Shown piece by piece: positions 34,090-44,791 of a stretch of 64,000 nt of DNA; positions within the stretch are counted from its first letter, which is position 1, and every line of letters starts with the position of its first letter. This DNA comes from Ktedonobacteria bacterium (lineage in GTDB: Bacteria; Chloroflexota; Ktedonobacteria; Ktedonobacterales; JACDGC01), in contig DAIDHM010000200.1 of assembly GCA_027459705.1 (NCBI GenBank), positions 1-64,000 on the forward strand, given 5' to 3'. The position numbers and the translations under genes were made by a program. The notes beneath the pieces are model-generated. The model was given only the letters and a program-made list of their open reading frames with translations. It did no database searches and was not told the DNA's origin.

Positions 34090-35238
34090 CTATGGCGCCG
34101 TTTTCGTCCGACGCGCCCGGTCGTCGCGCGTACGGAGTTGGCCACAGGCAGCGGCGATATCGTCGCCACGTTCGGCGCGAACGCTATTATTGACGCCCTC
34201 GCGCTGCAGGGTCTCACGGAAGGCGCGGATCGCGTGACCATCAGGTGGCCGGAACTCCGCGGACGTGGCGTTCACCGGGATCAGGTTGACGTGCGCCAGT
34301 GTCCCGAAGGGGGCCAGGCGCTGCCCAAGTTCCGTCGCGTGTTCCACACTATCATTCAGTCCCGCCAGCAGGACATATTCGAACGTCACTTGCCGTCCGG
34401 TTTGATGCGCGAAGTCCAGGCACGTGTCTAGCAACGTATCCATATCCCATTTGCGGGCGACGGGCATAGTCCGCGCGCGCATAGTGTTATTCGGCGCATG
34501 TAACGAGATCGCCAGGTTGACCTGCAGACCCTCGGTCGCCAGGCGACGGATGGCCGGAACGAGACCAACGGTGGAGACGGTCATGTGCCGCGCGCCAAGA
34601 TGAAAACCCATCGGATCATTCAGCAAACGCAGCGCGGCCAGGGTATTCTCATAATTATGTAACGGCTCCCCCATACCCATCAGGACGATGTTGGTCACAT
34701 GGTCGAGCGTCCCGCTGGTGTCGCTACCCGCCGCTGTCCAACCCCATGGGTGCGCCCGTAAAAAGCGCGCGAAGTGCAACACCTGGGCAACGATTTCACC
34801 GGGTCGCAAGTGGCGCTCGAAGCCCATCTGGCCAGTGGCGCAGAAGGTGCAACCATAGGCACAGCCTGCCTGCGTCGAGACACAGACAGTAGCTCGCGGC
34901 CGAATGGATTCCGGATTGGGAGGATACAGCATCAGCACCGATTCGATGCGGGCGCCATCTGCCAACCGTAGGAGCAGCTTCACCGTCCGCCCATCCTTCG
35001 ATCGCAGTTCGCTGACCACCTCGGGTATCGCCAGTGGCCACTCTGCCGCCAACCTGGCCCGCAGACCAAGCGGCAACGTCGTGATCTGGTCATACCCGCT
35101 GACGAGCTCACGATAGAAGGCCTGAAAAATCTGGCGACCCCGGAATGCGGGTTGACCATGCGCGACACACCAGGCCTCAATTTCCGGCAGGGTGAGATCG
35201 AGCAGCGTGGCTGGTGATGATATCGGTTCAATCATCAT
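34090..35238 (-). CDS. rlmN: 23S rRNA A2503 C2-methyltransferase (radical SAM)
   Basis: Radical-SAM methyltransferase that modifies A2503 of 23S rRNA and often A37 of some tRNAs. 382 residues, normal length. The [4Fe-4S] motif CxxxCxxC is at C126, C130 and C133 (GCAYGCTFCATG). The N-terminal RlmN segment IEAWCVAHGQPAFRGRQIFQAFYR is present, along with NIVLMGMGEPLHNYENTLAAL. The C-terminal AAACGQL carries the resolving cysteine of the two-cysteine mechanism. It starts 42 bases after the gyrB stop on the same strand, so gyrB and rlmN may be co-transcribed. Confidence 0.96.
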   Translation of the reverse strand: MMIEPISSPATLLDLTLPEIEAWCVAHGQPAFRGRQIFQAFYRELVSGYDQITTLPLGLRARLAAEWPLAIPEVVSELRSKDGRTVKLLLRLADGARIESVLMLYPPNPESIRPRATVCVSTQAGCAYGCTFCATGQMGFERHLRPGEIVAQVLHFARFLRAHPWGWTAAGSDTSGTLDHVTNIVLMGMGEPLHNYENTLAALRLLNDPMGFHLGARHMTVSTVGLVPAIRRLATEGLQVNLAISLHAPNNTMRARTMPVARKWDMDTLLDTCLDFAHQTGRQVTFEYVLLAGLNDSVEHATELGQRLAPFGTLAHVNLIPVNATSAEFRPPDGHAIRAFRETLQREGVNNSVRAERGDDIAAACGQLRTRDDRARRTKTAP

Positions 35239-35280
35239 GCGGTATTGTACCTCAAAGCTGAGGACGATAACTGTTTGCCC

Positions 35281-37434
<2,154 letters not shown>

Positions 37435-37465
37435 CTACTTTAATACATGTGTAGCGTTCATCTTT

Positions 37466-37471
37466 ATTGTA
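37466..37471 (-). promoter_or_regulatory. Candidate -10 (TACAAT) for gyrB
   Basis: TACAAT on the minus strand about 160 bases before the gyrB start. A matching -35 at 17 bases (CTACAG) is weak. Confidence 0.35.
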
Positions 37472-37675
37472 CCACATGGGTCCAGCAACTGTAGGCGAAA
37501 AAATGGCTTCCCGCCTGGATTGGCGCTCATTTTTTCGCATCTGTCTGCTTGATGCAGCATAGCCCATCAAGATAGCCATTCTTGGTATATGCTCCCCAAC
37601 CGGAAGGCATGCGCACCTCGACATATCACAATTTGCAAAATACGCGTTATTCCCAATTGTCATCGACCTGGATAA

Positions 37676-38386
37676 TCATCGATCTATCAGGGTCAACAGA
37701 TCACAACGAATGCTCTGACCAGGGACATAGTGGAGATAGCGGGGATGCTGAGGATCGGGTTCGATACGTAGTCGCAGGCGCCGAAGATGCGCGTCAAGCG
37801 CGAGCAGCGCCATCGCGGGATCAGTCGTTGGGCCCCATATCCATGCGGCGAGATCTGTGAGGGCCAGAGAGGCCCCGCCTTGCCGCAACAATGCCGCCAA
37901 GATACGTGACTCCGTCGGTGAGAGGTGGACCTGGTCGCCAGAGGGGAGCGTCAGTTGACTTGCCGTCGCATCGAAACGTGGTGACGAAGGAGGCGGGGGC
38001 GCGCGGTGCACGGGGCGCCAACCACGCGCCAGGAGGACGGCGCGCGCCTGGCCCAATAATGCCGGTGGGGCAACCGGTTTGCAGAGGTAGGCGTCGGCGC
38101 CATGCGCCAGGGCGGCGGCGCGATCCGATTCCGCCACATAACCCGAGAGGCAGAGGATGCCCGCATCAGGTATACGTTGCCGTAGCCATTGACAGAGGTC
38201 GGCGCCTGGACCATCGGGCAACCCCATATCGACGATGGCCAGGGCAGGCGGCGACGCGCTTGCCAGCTGGTAGGTCTGGCGCGCGGAATTCGCGATCACG
38301 GTCCGCAACGCCAGGGGTTTCAGAGACTGAGCGGCGAGATGCGCGGAGAGCGGATCATCATCGATGATCAATAACAAGCGTAACAT
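37676..38386 (-). CDS. OmpR-type response regulator, orphan
   Basis: 236 residues. Receiver domain with IIDDDP, phospho-acceptor D53 in IVDMGLPDGPG, Ser in CLSGY and Lys in CKPV, joined by a Pro-rich linker (HRAPPPPSSP) to a winged helix (LSPTESRILAALLRQGG ... LRRLRLRIE). The winged-helix portion lacks the usual Arg-rich final strand (KHxxTVRGVGY), having LHYVPGQSIRCD instead. No histidine kinase is adjacent. The SD (AGAGAGGGCTA) is near the ATG at 38386. It could act downstream of an orphan kinase in this window, but that is only a guess. Confidence 0.9.
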   Translation of the reverse strand: MLRLLLIIDDDPLSAHLAAQSLKPLALRTVIANSARQTYQLASASPPALAIVDMGLPDGPGADLCQWLRQRIPDAGILCLSGYVAESDRAAALAHGADAYLCKPVAPPALLGQARAVLLARGWRPVHRAPPPPSSPRFDATASQLTLPSGDQVHLSPTESRILAALLRQGGASLALTDLAAWIWGPTTDPAMALLALDAHLRRLRLRIEPDPQHPRYLHYVPGQSIRCDLLTLIDR

Positions 38387-38813
38387 GACCCATAGCCCTC
38401 TCTGTGCCCCACGCTACAACTACCCTTGCAATCATACTCATTGCCACAACGAGCACTTCCCCAAGGGCTTACATGGTAGGACGACAGGGCGAGGGAATGG
38501 AGGTTTCAGGATAAACCGATGATAGCGGCGCACAACGTGACGCCGCCAGAGACAGCACATATTCGGCGCGCATCCCCTATATAAGATAATGAGAAGGCAA
38601 CCAACGAAACGTACGCCACAGGTCGCGGTATGGCAGTCAGTCGCGAACACCAGAAGCACCCAATCGGTCATAGGGGGATCAGCCAATAAGATGCTGATCG
38701 CGTATCAATCGAACAAGCCGAAGTTACCCTAACCGAGGGAAGCGTGTAGCAAAAAGGATGGAACAGGATACATCCTGCATCGCTATGCGCGGTCATTCGA
38801 GGCCGATGCGGTC
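38387..38813. other. Intergenic region, no gene found
   Basis: 427 bases. ORFs here (for example 38438-38686 on the minus strand) lack SD sites and natural composition. A 6-bp GCGGCG/CGCCGC hairpin at 38525-38546 is the only structured element. I see no ncRNA family that I know. Confidence 0.4.
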
Positions 38814-39692
38814 CTAATAGCCTTGAATAAGTCGTTCTACCAGCGGTTCGGGGAAATGCGCTTCACGCATTTTGCGTACGGTCAACTCCCACCAGTAGGG
38901 CACTCGGCGAAAGGCAAAGCCCAGATCCGTATCGTACATCACATATGCGGCGCGGGCATCGCCATCACGTGGTTGACCGACGCTCCCAGGATTGATGATG
39001 GCGCGGAACCCTTCAGGAGGCTGCCACCAACCTTCAGGCATCGCCCGAATCGTATGGCATCGTGGCATCGTATTCAAGACTTCTAACTCGGCGGTCGTCG
39101 CCACAATGCCTTCTTCGTCGGATCCATACTCCATGATGTATTGCTCGCGCGCTTTCAGCGCCGGGAGTCGGGGTCGAGCATAGCGTCGTGCCTCTTGCAG
39201 GAAGATGACGGGAAGATGGGTGTGGCCAACGACACAGTAACGCGTCGGAAAAGAGATAAAGCTGAGTGCTGCGGCTTCGGGTGTCAAAAGATATTCCCAG
39301 ATGGGCACGACCGGACTCCCATGAACCAGCGTCGAATCTTCAGGCATGGGGACGGTAGTGCGATCCGGCAAAGAACGCAGATATTCTAATTCATCGGCGA
39401 GCAATTGCTCACGGGTCCAGAGCAGGGAATCGCGCGCCATATCACTGAACTCTTTGAGTTCCGCCAGGCCGGACGCACCCCAGTCATGGTTACCCGCAAC
39501 ACAGAGTTCTGCCGCCTGGCGCACGGTACGCACGCAGGCGCTCGGGTCGGGACCATATCCGACAATATCCCCCAGGCACCAAAGAGCGTCGAGCTTGACG
39601 CCATCCGCGACACAGGTTTCATCGATATCGTCTATTACGGCCTGCAGCGCTTCATAATTCCCGTGTATATCGCTCAAAATCGCGTAACGCAA
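38814..39692 (-). CDS. Metallophosphoesterase (YfcE/calcineurin-like)
   Basis: Binuclear metal phosphoesterase, 292 residues. Five metal motifs in order: DIHGN (with ILSDIHGNYEAL), GDIVGYGP, GNHD, VHGSP, and GHTHLP. This pattern is typical of the YfcE/MJ0936 group, which hydrolyses phosphodiesters or acts on nucleotides. The TTG start at 39692 is chosen because GGGAAGGGAG lies upstream and it begins the conserved ILSDIHG strand at once; a longer frame to 39758 has no SD. Promoter candidate TTGTAC-18-TACAAT at 39812-39841. Physiological substrate unknown. Confidence 0.88.
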   Translation of the reverse strand: MRYAILSDIHGNYEALQAVIDDIDETCVADGVKLDALWCLGDIVGYGPDPSACVRTVRQAAELCVAGNHDWGASGLAELKEFSDMARDSLLWTREQLLADELEYLRSLPDRTTVPMPEDSTLVHGSPVVPIWEYLLTPEAAALSFISFPTRYCVVGHTHLPVIFLQEARRYARPRLPALKAREQYIMEYGSDEEGIVATTAELEVLNTMPRCHTIRAMPEGWWQPPEGFRAIINPGSVGQPRDGDARAAYVMYDTDLGFAFRRVPYWWELTVRKMREAHFPEPLVERLIQGY

Positions 39693-39811
39693 TCCGCACT
39701 CCCTTCCCTGTCGCCACAAACCACAAGCTACGCCCTCTAGCCAAATATCTGACGACATTTCAGGCGGAAAAATCTCGCCATGAACAGCTGAGGGCAGAAT
39801 AGATCCATGCT

Positions 39812-39841
39812 ATTGTACCATGCGGGCCAGGAATCGTACAA
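39812..39841 (-). promoter_or_regulatory. Promoter for the metallophosphoesterase gene
   Basis: Minus strand: -35 TTGTAC (rc of 39836-39841), 18-base spacer, -10 TACAAT (rc of 39812-39817). About 120 bases to the TTG start. Confidence 0.55.
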
Positions 39842-39943
39842 TCCATTGACTGTATTGCCGGTTTGACGCCATTGATATAAATCGGAAAAATCCCAGGAAA
39901 CACCAATATGTTGGCCAAACTGCGTAGGCGTGTGTGGAATGAC

Positions 39944-39972
39944 TTGATTCTCGCGAGGAAACATGGTACCAT
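39944..39972 (+). promoter_or_regulatory. Promoter for the 108-residue gene
   Basis: TTGATT (39944-39949), 17-base spacer, TACCAT (39967-39972). It lies about 55 bases before the first possible start at 40028. Confidence 0.5.
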
Positions 39973-40027
39973 TTTCTTCTGGGAGGACTGATTTCCCAGC
40001 GAGAGTAGGCGCTCACCTGCTCATTCT

Positions 40028-40354
40028 GTGTATGCAGAGAAAGGTGTGGCGAAAAAACACATGCGTGCCACTTATACCTATGAAAGCATCCTGCGCGCCG
40101 TTGGGCGGGTGCTGGATCAGAGTGGCGTCGAGGGCGTTGCCCTGCGCGAAACCGAGACCGGTATTGTTCTTGATGGTACTTACCATGATGGCAAGACCCA
40201 GGTTCGCATGACGTTCGATCTGGCGGACCTCTGTGATCTCATTGAACGCGCCGAAGGTAATGTTGAAGAACTGTTCGAAACCGCGCAGACTTCCGCTTCA
40301 ACGGAGACGCTGCATAACTTCCTGTTGCGCCATCAAATGGTGGCGGCGCTCTAA
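40028..40354 (+). CDS. Hypothetical small protein, about 97-108 residues
   Basis: No family recognised. Alternative starts are GTG 40028, GTG 40046 (weak SD GAGAAAGG just upstream) and ATG 40061; the GTG at 40028 is the longest. The body is basic at first (VAKKHMRATYTYESILRAVG), then acidic (DLADLCDLIERAEGNVEELFETAQ), and ends with HNFLLRHQMVAAL. It has its own good promoter (39944-39972) and a strong terminator (40395-40412), so it is a true single-gene unit. Size and charge suit a soluble regulator or partner protein. Confidence 0.75.
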   Translation: MYAEKGVAKKHMRATYTYESILRAVGRVLDQSGVEGVALRETETGIVLDGTYHDGKTQVRMTFDLADLCDLIERAEGNVEELFETAQTSASTETLHNFLLRHQMVAAL

Positions 40355-40394
40355 GCTCGGTTCTCACAATCCCTCGTACATCGTGCCGTAAGCG

Positions 40395-40419
40395 AAGGCC
40401 CCTCGGGGCCTTTCTTTTT
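40395..40419 (+). terminator. Rho-independent terminator
   Basis: AAGGCCCC/GGGGCCTT stem (40395-40402, 40405-40412) with a very short loop, followed by TCTTTTT. It ends the 40028-40354 gene. Confidence 0.8.
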
Positions 40420-40541
40420 GTCCAGTTTTCCGCGATTGCTCCCGCGTTCCAAGCCTTCGTGTTCACCTCGCCCTATAGAGCAACCACATTCCTGGAGCTT
40501 CTTTCTGATCTGGGCCAGAATTTTTACCACGCAAAATAAGC

Positions 40542-40558
40542 CCGCGTCACCCGGGCCG
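40542..40558 (-). terminator. Terminator for the HxlR gene
   Basis: On the minus strand a GCCCG/CGGGC stem with a 7-nt loop is followed by TTATTTTG. It lies 20 bases after the HxlR stop. Confidence 0.6.
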
Positions 40559-40577
40559 TGGCAGACAGCAAGAATGG

Positions 40578-40967
40578 TTAGTTGGCTGGTTGTATCGCAA
40601 GCATGGGCGTTGCAAGGGATATGTCATCGCACTCGCAGCCATCCATCAGCCATTGCGTCCCAAAATACCGCATCGCATCAATCACTTCGACCAGGGCCCG
40701 CCCCTTCGCCGTGAGCGAATATTCCACTCGTGGCGGGACCTCGCCATATGTTTTGCGACTGACTATCCCCTCGCTCTCCAAGGCATGCAGTCGATCAGAG
40801 AGCGTTTTGGGGCTGATCCCCTGCAATGACCGTTCGAGTTGACAGAAACGGAGCGGGGCATCTGTAAGATCACGAATGATCAGCAATGTCCACTTGCCAC
40901 TGACTATCTCTGCCGTCCGCGCGACAGGGCAGGTAAGACTCTGTGTAAGTATAGTATCGTGTGCCAT
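40578..40967 (-). CDS. HxlR-family transcriptional regulator
   Basis: Winged-helix DNA-binding regulator, 129 residues. Typical HxlR pattern: CPVARTAEIVSGKWTLLIIRDL, RFCQLERSLQGISPKTLSDRLHALESEGIVSR, and PPRVEYSLTAKGRAL. C13 sits at the place of the redox-sensing cysteine of HypR/QorR-type members, so it may respond to electrophiles or disulfide stress. The ATG at 40967 has AGAGGA upstream. The promoter is well formed (TTGGCG-17-TATACT). The target gene is unknown; autoregulation is common in this family. Confidence 0.92.
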   Translation of the reverse strand: MAHDTILTQSLTCPVARTAEIVSGKWTLLIIRDLTDAPLRFCQLERSLQGISPKTLSDRLHALESEGIVSRKTYGEVPPRVEYSLTAKGRALVEVIDAMRYFGTQWLMDGCECDDISLATPMLAIQPAN

Positions 40968-41029
40968 GATTGCATTCCTCTGGGGCATATTGCCCGTGTA
41001 CCTCATCGTACATCGACCAGCATAATTAT

Positions 41030-41058
41030 AGTATAGCAGGGTTATGCCACAGCGCCAA
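41030..41058 (-). promoter_or_regulatory. Sigma-70-type promoter for the HxlR gene
   Basis: Minus strand: TTGGCG (rc of 41053-41058), exactly 17 bases, TATACT (rc of 41030-41035). About 60 bases to the start codon. The spacer and start region are where an HxlR dimer could bind. Confidence 0.65.
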
Positions 41059-41265
41059 ACGTCCCGATCAAGCGTCGTGTACCCGTCCCACTTCCATTCC
41101 CTCCGGGAACAGCATTTTCCCTCGCGGATCGTGCGCGATGTGATTGCTGGATATTGTGCTAGGGCTAGAATGTGCCGTATGGTAGGTGTGAAGGATGTTG
41201 CCTCATGGATATGTGGCCAGCTGTGTCATGTGTTATGGTTGAGTTAAGAAATGGGGGATGCGTCG

Positions 41266-42192
41266 ATGGCGCATACACACTCCACTCCGCGTATTCAATG
41301 GGTAGGCTCTTTGCCCCAACATTCGGGGGGTGCCAGTGCACTGGCCTGGTCGCCTGACGGCAAGATATTGGCGACAGCTGACGAGCGCGGTGTCCATCTC
41401 TGGGATGCCACACAAGGTACCATTATTACGGACCTCACTACCGCGCAAGCCCACCCCATCACAGCAATGTCCTGGTCACCGGATGGCGGCACACTGGTGG
41501 GGGCCGGTGGTAGCCATGTCTGGCTCTGGAACCACAATGAACAATACGTCATTGCGATGCCTGGCGATTGGGCAACGAGTATCTGCTGGTCGCCCGATGG
41601 GCATCTTCTGGCAACCGGGAGCAATCAGGTGGATGCCCATGCAATTATGCTCTGGGAGAAGTCTTCGCGACGGCTCGTCGGGAGATTTCAGGGGACCGAT
41701 GGGCAAATTGCCAGCCTGGCCTGGTCACCGGATGGTCAAATGATCGGCGCCGCGACCGATGACGGTTTGATCCGTGTCTGGTCGATCCAGGAACTCCAGC
41801 CGCTGATGCGACTGCATGGCCATACCGATAGCGCCTGGTGTGTCGCCTGGGCTCCCGCCGGTCGATTGTTAGCTTCTGGCAGTTTGGATGGCACGATCCG
41901 CATCTGGGATATCGCGGCGCGTATGCAATGGCGTGTTCTCGCTGGCCATACGGCCTGGGTGTACGCGCTCGCCTGGTCCACAAAAGCATCCTACCTCATC
42001 TCTGGTAGTGGCGATCCGCAACGGGGCGACCGTTCAATCCGCCTCTGGGATCCGCTCACAGGACGCGAAATCGCTGTGATCAAGGATGCTCACGAAGATA
42101 TCGTCCATGCGCTTGCCTGGGATCCGCTCCGACCGCGTTTTGCCAGTGCGTCTGCTGATGGGCGTGTCTCGCTCTGGGGTATTCAAAACTGA
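41266..42192 (+). CDS. WD40 repeat protein
   Basis: About 308 residues with seven WD40 repeats filling nearly the whole chain. Typical units include ALAWSPDGKILATADERGVHLWD, AMSWSPDGGTLVGAGGSHVWLW, SLAWSPDGQMIGAATDDGLIRVWS and CVAWAPAGRLLASGSLDGTIRIWD, which close a beta-propeller. No signal peptide, membrane helix or kinase domain. Such proteins are usually interaction platforms. Two in-frame ATGs exist; 41266 has GGGGGA 7 bases upstream and is preferred over 41251. Many Ktedonobacteria and other Chloroflexota carry numerous short WD40 proteins. Confidence 0.85.
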   Translation: MAHTHSTPRIQWVGSLPQHSGGASALAWSPDGKILATADERGVHLWDATQGTIITDLTTAQAHPITAMSWSPDGGTLVGAGGSHVWLWNHNEQYVIAMPGDWATSICWSPDGHLLATGSNQVDAHAIMLWEKSSRRLVGRFQGTDGQIASLAWSPDGQMIGAATDDGLIRVWSIQELQPLMRLHGHTDSAWCVAWAPAGRLLASGSLDGTIRIWDIAARMQWRVLAGHTAWVYALAWSTKASYLISGSGDPQRGDRSIRLWDPLTGREIAVIKDAHEDIVHALAWDPLRPRFASASADGRVSLWGIQN

Positions 42193-42316
42193 TCGATTGT
42201 CTCCACGCGATGCCTTGATCGGGTATGATACACTGGCGTGGAATCGAAGTATTGTTGTCGCCATGCAGAGCGGAACACAATCGAGGAAACACCGCCTGAC
42301 GCGAGAGGAGTTGCCC

Positions 42317-42700
42317 GTGTCTATCTTTACCCTACTCGCCATTATTCTGGGAGTACTGGCCGGTGTCATCAATCTGGGCATCGGCATCTTAAACCGCGAT
42401 GTCGTCGCGGTTATGATACTACGGGTCGCCGCCGCGATCGTCAGTTTCGCCGCGCCTGTCGTCATCCTTGTCATGCATTCCCAGGGTTTGCGGATTGTAC
42501 CAACTGGCTGGCACTCGACCGTCTACCTGACTCTGGCACTGGCGATCTTTGTTGGTATCACGCTCATGATGCCGGCCACGCTACAGCGCACTCTCATGCC
42601 CGCGCAGACATCGACCCCTCCCACTCCACGCGTGACGTCCAAGTTGTCTGGGGAGCCGGGCGTACGCATGGGCAATCAAAATGACGAATGGGTAAACTGA
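42317..42700 (+). CDS. Small three-helix membrane protein
   Basis: 127 residues from the GTG at 42317, which has GAGAGGAG 6 bases upstream; a longer frame starting at 42086 overlaps the WD40 gene and lacks an SD. Three membrane helices (MSIFTLLAIILGVLAGVINLGIGIL, ILRVAAAIVSFAAPVVILVM, STVYLTLALAIFVGITLMM) are followed by a Pro/Thr-rich polar tail. No family recognised. It lies between the WD40 protein and the aldolase-fold protein on the same strand, with short gaps, so they may form an operon. Confidence 0.7.
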   Translation: MSIFTLLAIILGVLAGVINLGIGILNRDVVAVMILRVAAAIVSFAAPVVILVMHSQGLRIVPTGWHSTVYLTLALAIFVGITLMMPATLQRTLMPAQTSTPPTPRVTSKLSGEPGVRMGNQNDEWVN

Positions 42701-42737
42701 GCACGAATTCACGCGCCTGTTGCGCGAGGGGCGCTAC

Positions 42738-43853
42738 ATGATTATTCCGCACGAGCTGCTGAGCATCATTGGACGACGACGTTTCATCGCTGAAGTTCGC
42801 ACTGAGAGCGCGCGCCAGGGACTGGCGACGATTGACGCGCTGGCGCGCGGCGGAATCTCTGTCTTCGAAATATCGCTGGCGATTCCGGGCGCCGAGGAAC
42901 TGTTACGGCATTATTCGGGCAACCCCGCCATCTTCGTCGGGGCCGGTGGCATACTGGATGCCCGCCAGGCCCATGAAGCGGGCCGCGCTGGCGCGGCATT
43001 CATCGTCGCGCCAATCGTTGCGCCTGAACTGATTCCGATCTGCGCTCAATATCAGATTGCCTGTATTCTGAGCGCGTTGACCCCCACCGAGATTATCGCC
43101 GCTCAACGCGCGGGAGCAGACCTCGTGAATGTGTTCCCGATCAGTTCCGTCGGTGGAAGTAACTATCTGCGGTCGCTGTTCAGACATTTCACTGCGTTGA
43201 ACCTGATGGTTTCAGGTGGGATTGGTCTGGATAACGTCGGGGAATTCTTGCAACTCCCCGTACGCGCATTAGGAATCAGCAGCGCACTGACTCCATATGA
43301 GGTCATTATGCGCGGCGATTGGAATATGCTCACCCACCTTGCTCGTCAGTTTATACTGGCAACGCAGGGCGACGATGCTTCAGCGAGTCAGCATGTCCCA
43401 AGCGCGCTTCCGCCGCACGCTCCGATACTCGATACGATGCGGTCCCCAACTTATGCTACGCCACTTTCTGACCATCCCGATTTCGGATATCCGGCAATCC
43501 CCATCGTGCCGCCACCGGGATCACCCAATCCTATGCGCCCCCAAACAGGCGCGAGCCAGCCACCTTACTCACCCGTGCCTGCCGCCGGAATATCGCAACC
43601 CGGCCAACCACTCTCAGCTTATGCACCGGGGACGGCACAGCCAGGCCAACCGCTTTCAGCTTATGCACCGGGGACGGCACAGCCGGGCCAACCGCTTTCA
43701 GCCTATGCGCCGCCGCCCTCTAATATCCCTGGATACCAGAGCTCGTCGCCGATCGTGGATCCGCCTACGCCGCCATCTGGGGAGCCATCCGCTCAATCAG
43801 AGACATTCAAACCATGGGACTCAAAGCCAGCAGGCGAAGACTGGATCAATTGA
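42738..43853 (+). CDS. KDPG-aldolase-fold protein without the Schiff-base lysine, with a repetitive Pro-rich tail
   Basis: 371 residues. Residues 1-200 match the 2-keto-3-deoxy-6-phosphogluconate aldolase (Eda) barrel: ALARGGISVFEISLAIPGAEELL, FVGAGGILDARQAHEAGRAGAAFIVAP, ALTPTEIIAAQRAGADLVNVFP, MVSGGIGLDNVGEFLQ. Against E. coli Eda, E45 is kept as E44, but R49, T73 and the catalytic K133 align with A48, G71 and N131. So normal aldolase chemistry is unlikely. The C-terminal 170 residues are disordered, with about three copies of a 14-residue unit (SAYAPGTAQPGQPL). ATG at 42738 with GAGGGGCG upstream. Possibly a binding or sensing protein. Confidence 0.82.
   Translation: MIIPHELLSIIGRRRFIAEVRTESARQGLATIDALARGGISVFEISLAIPGAEELLRHYSGNPAIFVGAGGILDARQAHEAGRAGAAFIVAPIVAPELIPICAQYQIACILSALTPTEIIAAQRAGADLVNVFPISSVGGSNYLRSLFRHFTALNLMVSGGIGLDNVGEFLQLPVRALGISSALTPYEVIMRGDWNMLTHLARQFILATQGDDASASQHVPSALPPHAPILDTMRSPTYATPLSDHPDFGYPAIPIVPPPGSPNPMRPQTGASQPPYSPVPAAGISQPGQPLSAYAPGTAQPGQPLSAYAPGTAQPGQPLSAYAPPPSNIPGYQSSSPIVDPPTPPSGEPSAQSETFKPWDSKPAGEDWIN
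43599..43712 (+). repeat. 42-bp tandem repeat inside the aldolase-fold gene
   Basis: Units at 43599-43640, 43641-43682 and a partial third at 43683 to about 43712. The units differ at only a few positions. In-frame; encodes the Pro/Ala/Ser-rich repeats. A candidate length-variable region. Confidence 0.85.
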
Positions 43854-43861
43854 GGCCGCCG

Positions 43862-44698
43862 TCAGATACCAATAAGACCCTTGCGCCTGTGTGTCACAAG
43901 CTGCAACAACAAACCGATCAGCAAGACCGCCATTCCTCCCCACCAAAGGAAAAAACCACGATTGGTGAACTTCACATTCGCCGGGGTGAGGTGTGGAATG
44001 ACATGCAATTGGGTCAGGATCTCGAACCCTCCGATACCCGCTGCCAGGAACAAGGGGATGAGAAATAAACCCAGACAACCAATCAGTGCGAGGCAACCCA
44101 TCCGTTTATTCAAAAGTACCAGGAGACCCCCCAGCACTGCGAGAACTCCCACTGTGTAAGTGCCTATACGTGTCGCGAGTGCTGAGAGCGTGATATTGTG
44201 TCCCTGACCATCGATTCCCCATGGCTGAGAAAGCGCCAAGAGCATCGCTACGATACCCACTGCCAGGACAATGTGTTCGATCGGCAAACTCCAGCCAAAC
44301 GCGTGGCGATGTTCCGCGCGACGCGCAGGCTGACGCGAGCGCTCATATGCAGGCGGCGGCTCTGGCACCTGCCAGGTTGGCGGACGTATCCTTTGGCCGG
44401 GGACGACTTGAGGACGTGTGGCATCCTCGACATCGTAGGGCCGATCATAGCCACGCTGATAAGGGTCAATTGGTGGAGGCCCATACCCAGGCGCAGGATC
44501 ATTTCTTGGCGCGCCATAGGGCGGTGGCCCATACCCCGGCGCAGGATCGAGAGGTGGTAATCCACCGTAACCAGCACCGCCAGACGGGTCAGGACCAGGC
44601 GGGGGATACCGGGGATCGTAGGCTGGTCGTGTCCAAGGTGACGTAGCGGGATCGGACCAGGGATCGGGCTGTCCAGGCCATCGTGGATCTTGAGACAT
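43862..44698 (-). CDS. Four-helix membrane protein with a Pro/Gly/Tyr-rich N-terminal domain
   Basis: 278 residues. The first about 115 residues are low in complexity and rich in Pro, Gly, Asp and Tyr, with repeats like DPAPGYGPPP. A short basic segment leads to about four membrane helices (IEHIVLAVGIVAMLLALS, IGTYTVGVLAVLGGLLVLL, CLALIGCLGLFLIPLFLAAGIGGF, FFLWWGGMAVLLIGLLLQL). The repeated YGPPP-type tail resembles N-terminal disordered tails of actinobacterial and Chloroflexota membrane proteins that interact with the cell envelope or signalling proteins. Converges with the aldolase-fold gene, 8 bases apart. No family recognised. Confidence 0.75.
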   Translation of the reverse strand: MSQDPRWPGQPDPWSDPATSPWTRPAYDPRYPPPGPDPSGGAGYGGLPPLDPAPGYGPPPYGAPRNDPAPGYGPPPIDPYQRGYDRPYDVEDATRPQVVPGQRIRPPTWQVPEPPPAYERSRQPARRAEHRHAFGWSLPIEHIVLAVGIVAMLLALSQPWGIDGQGHNITLSALATRIGTYTVGVLAVLGGLLVLLNKRMGCLALIGCLGLFLIPLFLAAGIGGFEILTQLHVIPHLTPANVKFTNRGFFLWWGGMAVLLIGLLLQLVTHRRKGLIGI

Positions 44699-44791
44699 GA
44701 CGCCACCTGTATCCTTTCGTGGAAAGATCGCTCCTCAGGACCATCATACAGGTGGACATCTCATCGGTCAAGAGACGACCAAGGTGGCGCT

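Larger units (their letters stand above)
39693..40027. other. Divergent promoter region between metallophosphoesterase and 108-residue gene
   Basis: 335 bases with two good promoter candidates, one per strand, listed separately. No other gene seen. Confidence 0.5.

Noticed and set aside
38438-38686. 82-codon minus-strand ORF in the 38.4-38.8 kb gap
   Set aside because: Cys/Arg-rich, no SD, no structure expected of a real protein.
42086-42316. Longer start for the three-helix membrane protein
   Set aside because: It would overlap the WD40 gene and has no SD; the GTG at 42317 has a strong one.
43599-43712. Tandem repeats as a possible CRISPR array
   Set aside because: Units are 42 bases without spacers and lie inside a coding frame.
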